Part shown: positions 63,078 to 64,000 of the stretch, one piece after another
Position numbering within the stretch: the stretch's first letter is position 1
Layout of the letters: the number at the start of each line of letters is the position of its first letter
Source: Bacteroidota bacterium
Lineage (GTDB): Bacteria; Bacteroidota; Bacteroidia; Bacteroidales; Prolixibacteraceae
Reading direction: 5' to 3'
NCBI GenBank assembly: GCA_023412195.1
Contig: JAEYNZ010000144.1
Span: 10,482 to 74,481 of the forward strand
DNA: 64,000 bases
The notes under the pieces: model-generated
Seen by the model: the letters and a program-made list of their open reading frames with translations, nothing else
What the model was told of the DNA's origin: nothing
Databases searched by the model: none
Translations under genes and position numbers: made by a program

Positions 63078-64000
63078 ATGAAGAAATGGATTATTTTCTC
63101 AGCATTTATTATGACTGTGGCCATCATTACATCTTGCCAAACCAGCCAAACCGGGGCTGAAGAAGAAGTTGTACCAGGAATCATAATGCACTACATGGAT
63201 ACCACTGTGCATCCCGGCGACGATTTTTTCAGATATGTAAACGGCGGTTGGCTCGATGCGAATGAAATTCCCGATGACAGAAGCAGGTGGGGCAGTTTTG
63301 ATGAACTGAACAAATCAACCAACAACCAGGTACTAGAAGTTTTACAGGAGGCAATGAGTAGTGGCAAATATGCCGGCAACAGCGATCAGGCGAAAGCTGC
63401 CTTGTTTTTTGAAGTCGCCATGGATTCATCATATCTGGATCAACTGGGCGTTAAACCATTAATGCCGGAAATGGAAAAAATAATGGCTCTGGAAAATATT
63501 AATGAGGTGATTAACTATATGATCACTACTTCTTCATACCAGACCAGCAGTTTTTTCAGTTTTTATGTTTCTCCTGATCCCAACAACAGCGACATAAATA
63601 CAGCATTTTTTGGAAGCGGAGCTACAGGTTTGCCAGAACGCGACTATTATACCAATTCTGATGAGCACACCTTAAATATTCAGAAAGAATACAAATTACA
63701 TATCGCAAGGATGTTCGAACTGATTGGAAAAGATCAGAAGCAGGCTCAAACAATGGCAGAAAATATTTTCGAAATTGAAAAGCATATGGCATCTGCCCAA
63801 ATGACCAGGGAGAAAAGGAGAAATCCTTTACTCCGGAACAATCCACGTTCCATTGATCAATTAAACAAAATGATGCCCGTTATAAATTGGGAAGATTATA
63901 TTCAGAGGATAGGCGCAGGTAAAGCAGATACAATAATCGTTACCGATGTAAATTATTTCACCAATCTTACAGATGTACTGAAAGAGCAAAACATGAAGGC
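63078..64000 (+). CDS. M13-family metallopeptidase lipoprotein, 3' part outside window
   Basis: The first 307 codons of a neprilysin/PepO-like zinc peptidase. A lipoprotein signal (MKKWIIFSAFIMTVAIITSC) comes first. The N-terminal M13 helical domain follows: HPGDDFFRYVNGGWLDANEIP, RWGSFDELN, FGSGATGLPERDYY and the MTREKRRNP region. The zinc-binding HExxH and ExxxD motifs of the family lie about 250 residues further, beyond the window end. Full-length members are about 670-700 residues. It is exported and probably degrades oligopeptides in the periplasm or at the surface. Confidence 0.93.
   Translation, partial: MKKWIIFSAFIMTVAIITSCQTSQTGAEEEVVPGIIMHYMDTTVHPGDDFFRYVNGGWLDANEIPDDRSRWGSFDELNKSTNNQVLEVLQEAMSSGKYAGNSDQAKAALFFEVAMDSSYLDQLGVKPLMPEMEKIMALENINEVINYMITTSSYQTSSFFSFYVSPDPNNSDINTAFFGSGATGLPERDYYTNSDEHTLNIQKEYKLHIARMFELIGKDQKQAQTMAENIFEIEKHMASAQMTREKRRNPLLRNNPRSIDQLNKMMPVINWEDYIQRIGAGKADTIIVTDVNYFTNLTDVLKEQNMK

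Overview
The window comes from a member of the Bacteroidota, most likely a Bacteroidales/Marinilabiliales-type polysaccharide degrader. The reasons are a SusC/SusD outer-membrane pair, many lipoprotein-type glycoside hydrolases, TAnnTTTG-type -7 promoter motifs, a flavodiiron protein and a ferredoxin-domain-less IorA. The genus cannot be fixed from the sequence alone. Both edges cut genes: rarA on the left and an M13 metallopeptidase on the right.

Region 1 (1-17892) is mostly housekeeping and stress functions: RarA, an AlkD-like DNA repair protein, a HI0933-type flavoprotein, MurB, MltG, flavodiiron FprA, YaaA, an eight-haem cytochrome/TPR lipoprotein, a LYS1/alanine-dehydrogenase-like enzyme, HtpG, a class V aminotransferase and indolepyruvate oxidoreductase IorAB. 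A 148-bp palindromic interspersed repeat (10344-10491) lies just upstream of the dehydrogenase and would mislead start-site calling there.

Region 2 (17973-40206, all + strand) is a large polysaccharide utilisation region. It holds a sialidase-like BNR protein, a GH5 enzyme, a CE15 esterase fused to a GH-like barrel, a four-carbon-acid-sugar kinase, a small glycan-associated protein broken by one in-frame amber codon, a DUF1080 protein, a DUF5060/apiosidase-like protein, a GH2 enzyme, two GH43 proteins, SusC and SusD. After the SusD terminator comes a decayed fragment of a second SusD, then a GH76-GH43 fusion. The enzyme set points to a branched plant-type or mixed glycan. No sensor, sigma factor or hybrid two-component regulator is present inside the window.

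Region 3 (51729-40345, all - strand) is a tight cluster for making an unidentified glycoconjugate: an SDR, a nucleotide-sugar epimerase, a fusion of a glycoside-hydrolase-like barrel with a second nucleotide-sugar epimerase, a medium-chain dehydrogenase, a Gfo/Idh/MocA oxidoreductase, four different glycosyltransferases and a methyltransferase. It is the best candidate here for an undescribed system.

Region 4 (51869-64000) holds a small conserved protein, a GH20 hexosaminidase, two envelope-type hypothetical proteins, a three-gene stress-like cluster (DUF2383, DJ-1/PfpI, topoisomerase IB), an AI-2E-family permease, a compact sugar operon (D-lyxose-isomerase-like, PfkB kinase, mannitol-dehydrogenase family) and the start of an M13 peptidase. 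I saw no tRNA, rRNA, CRISPR array, insertion sequence or prophage gene in the window.
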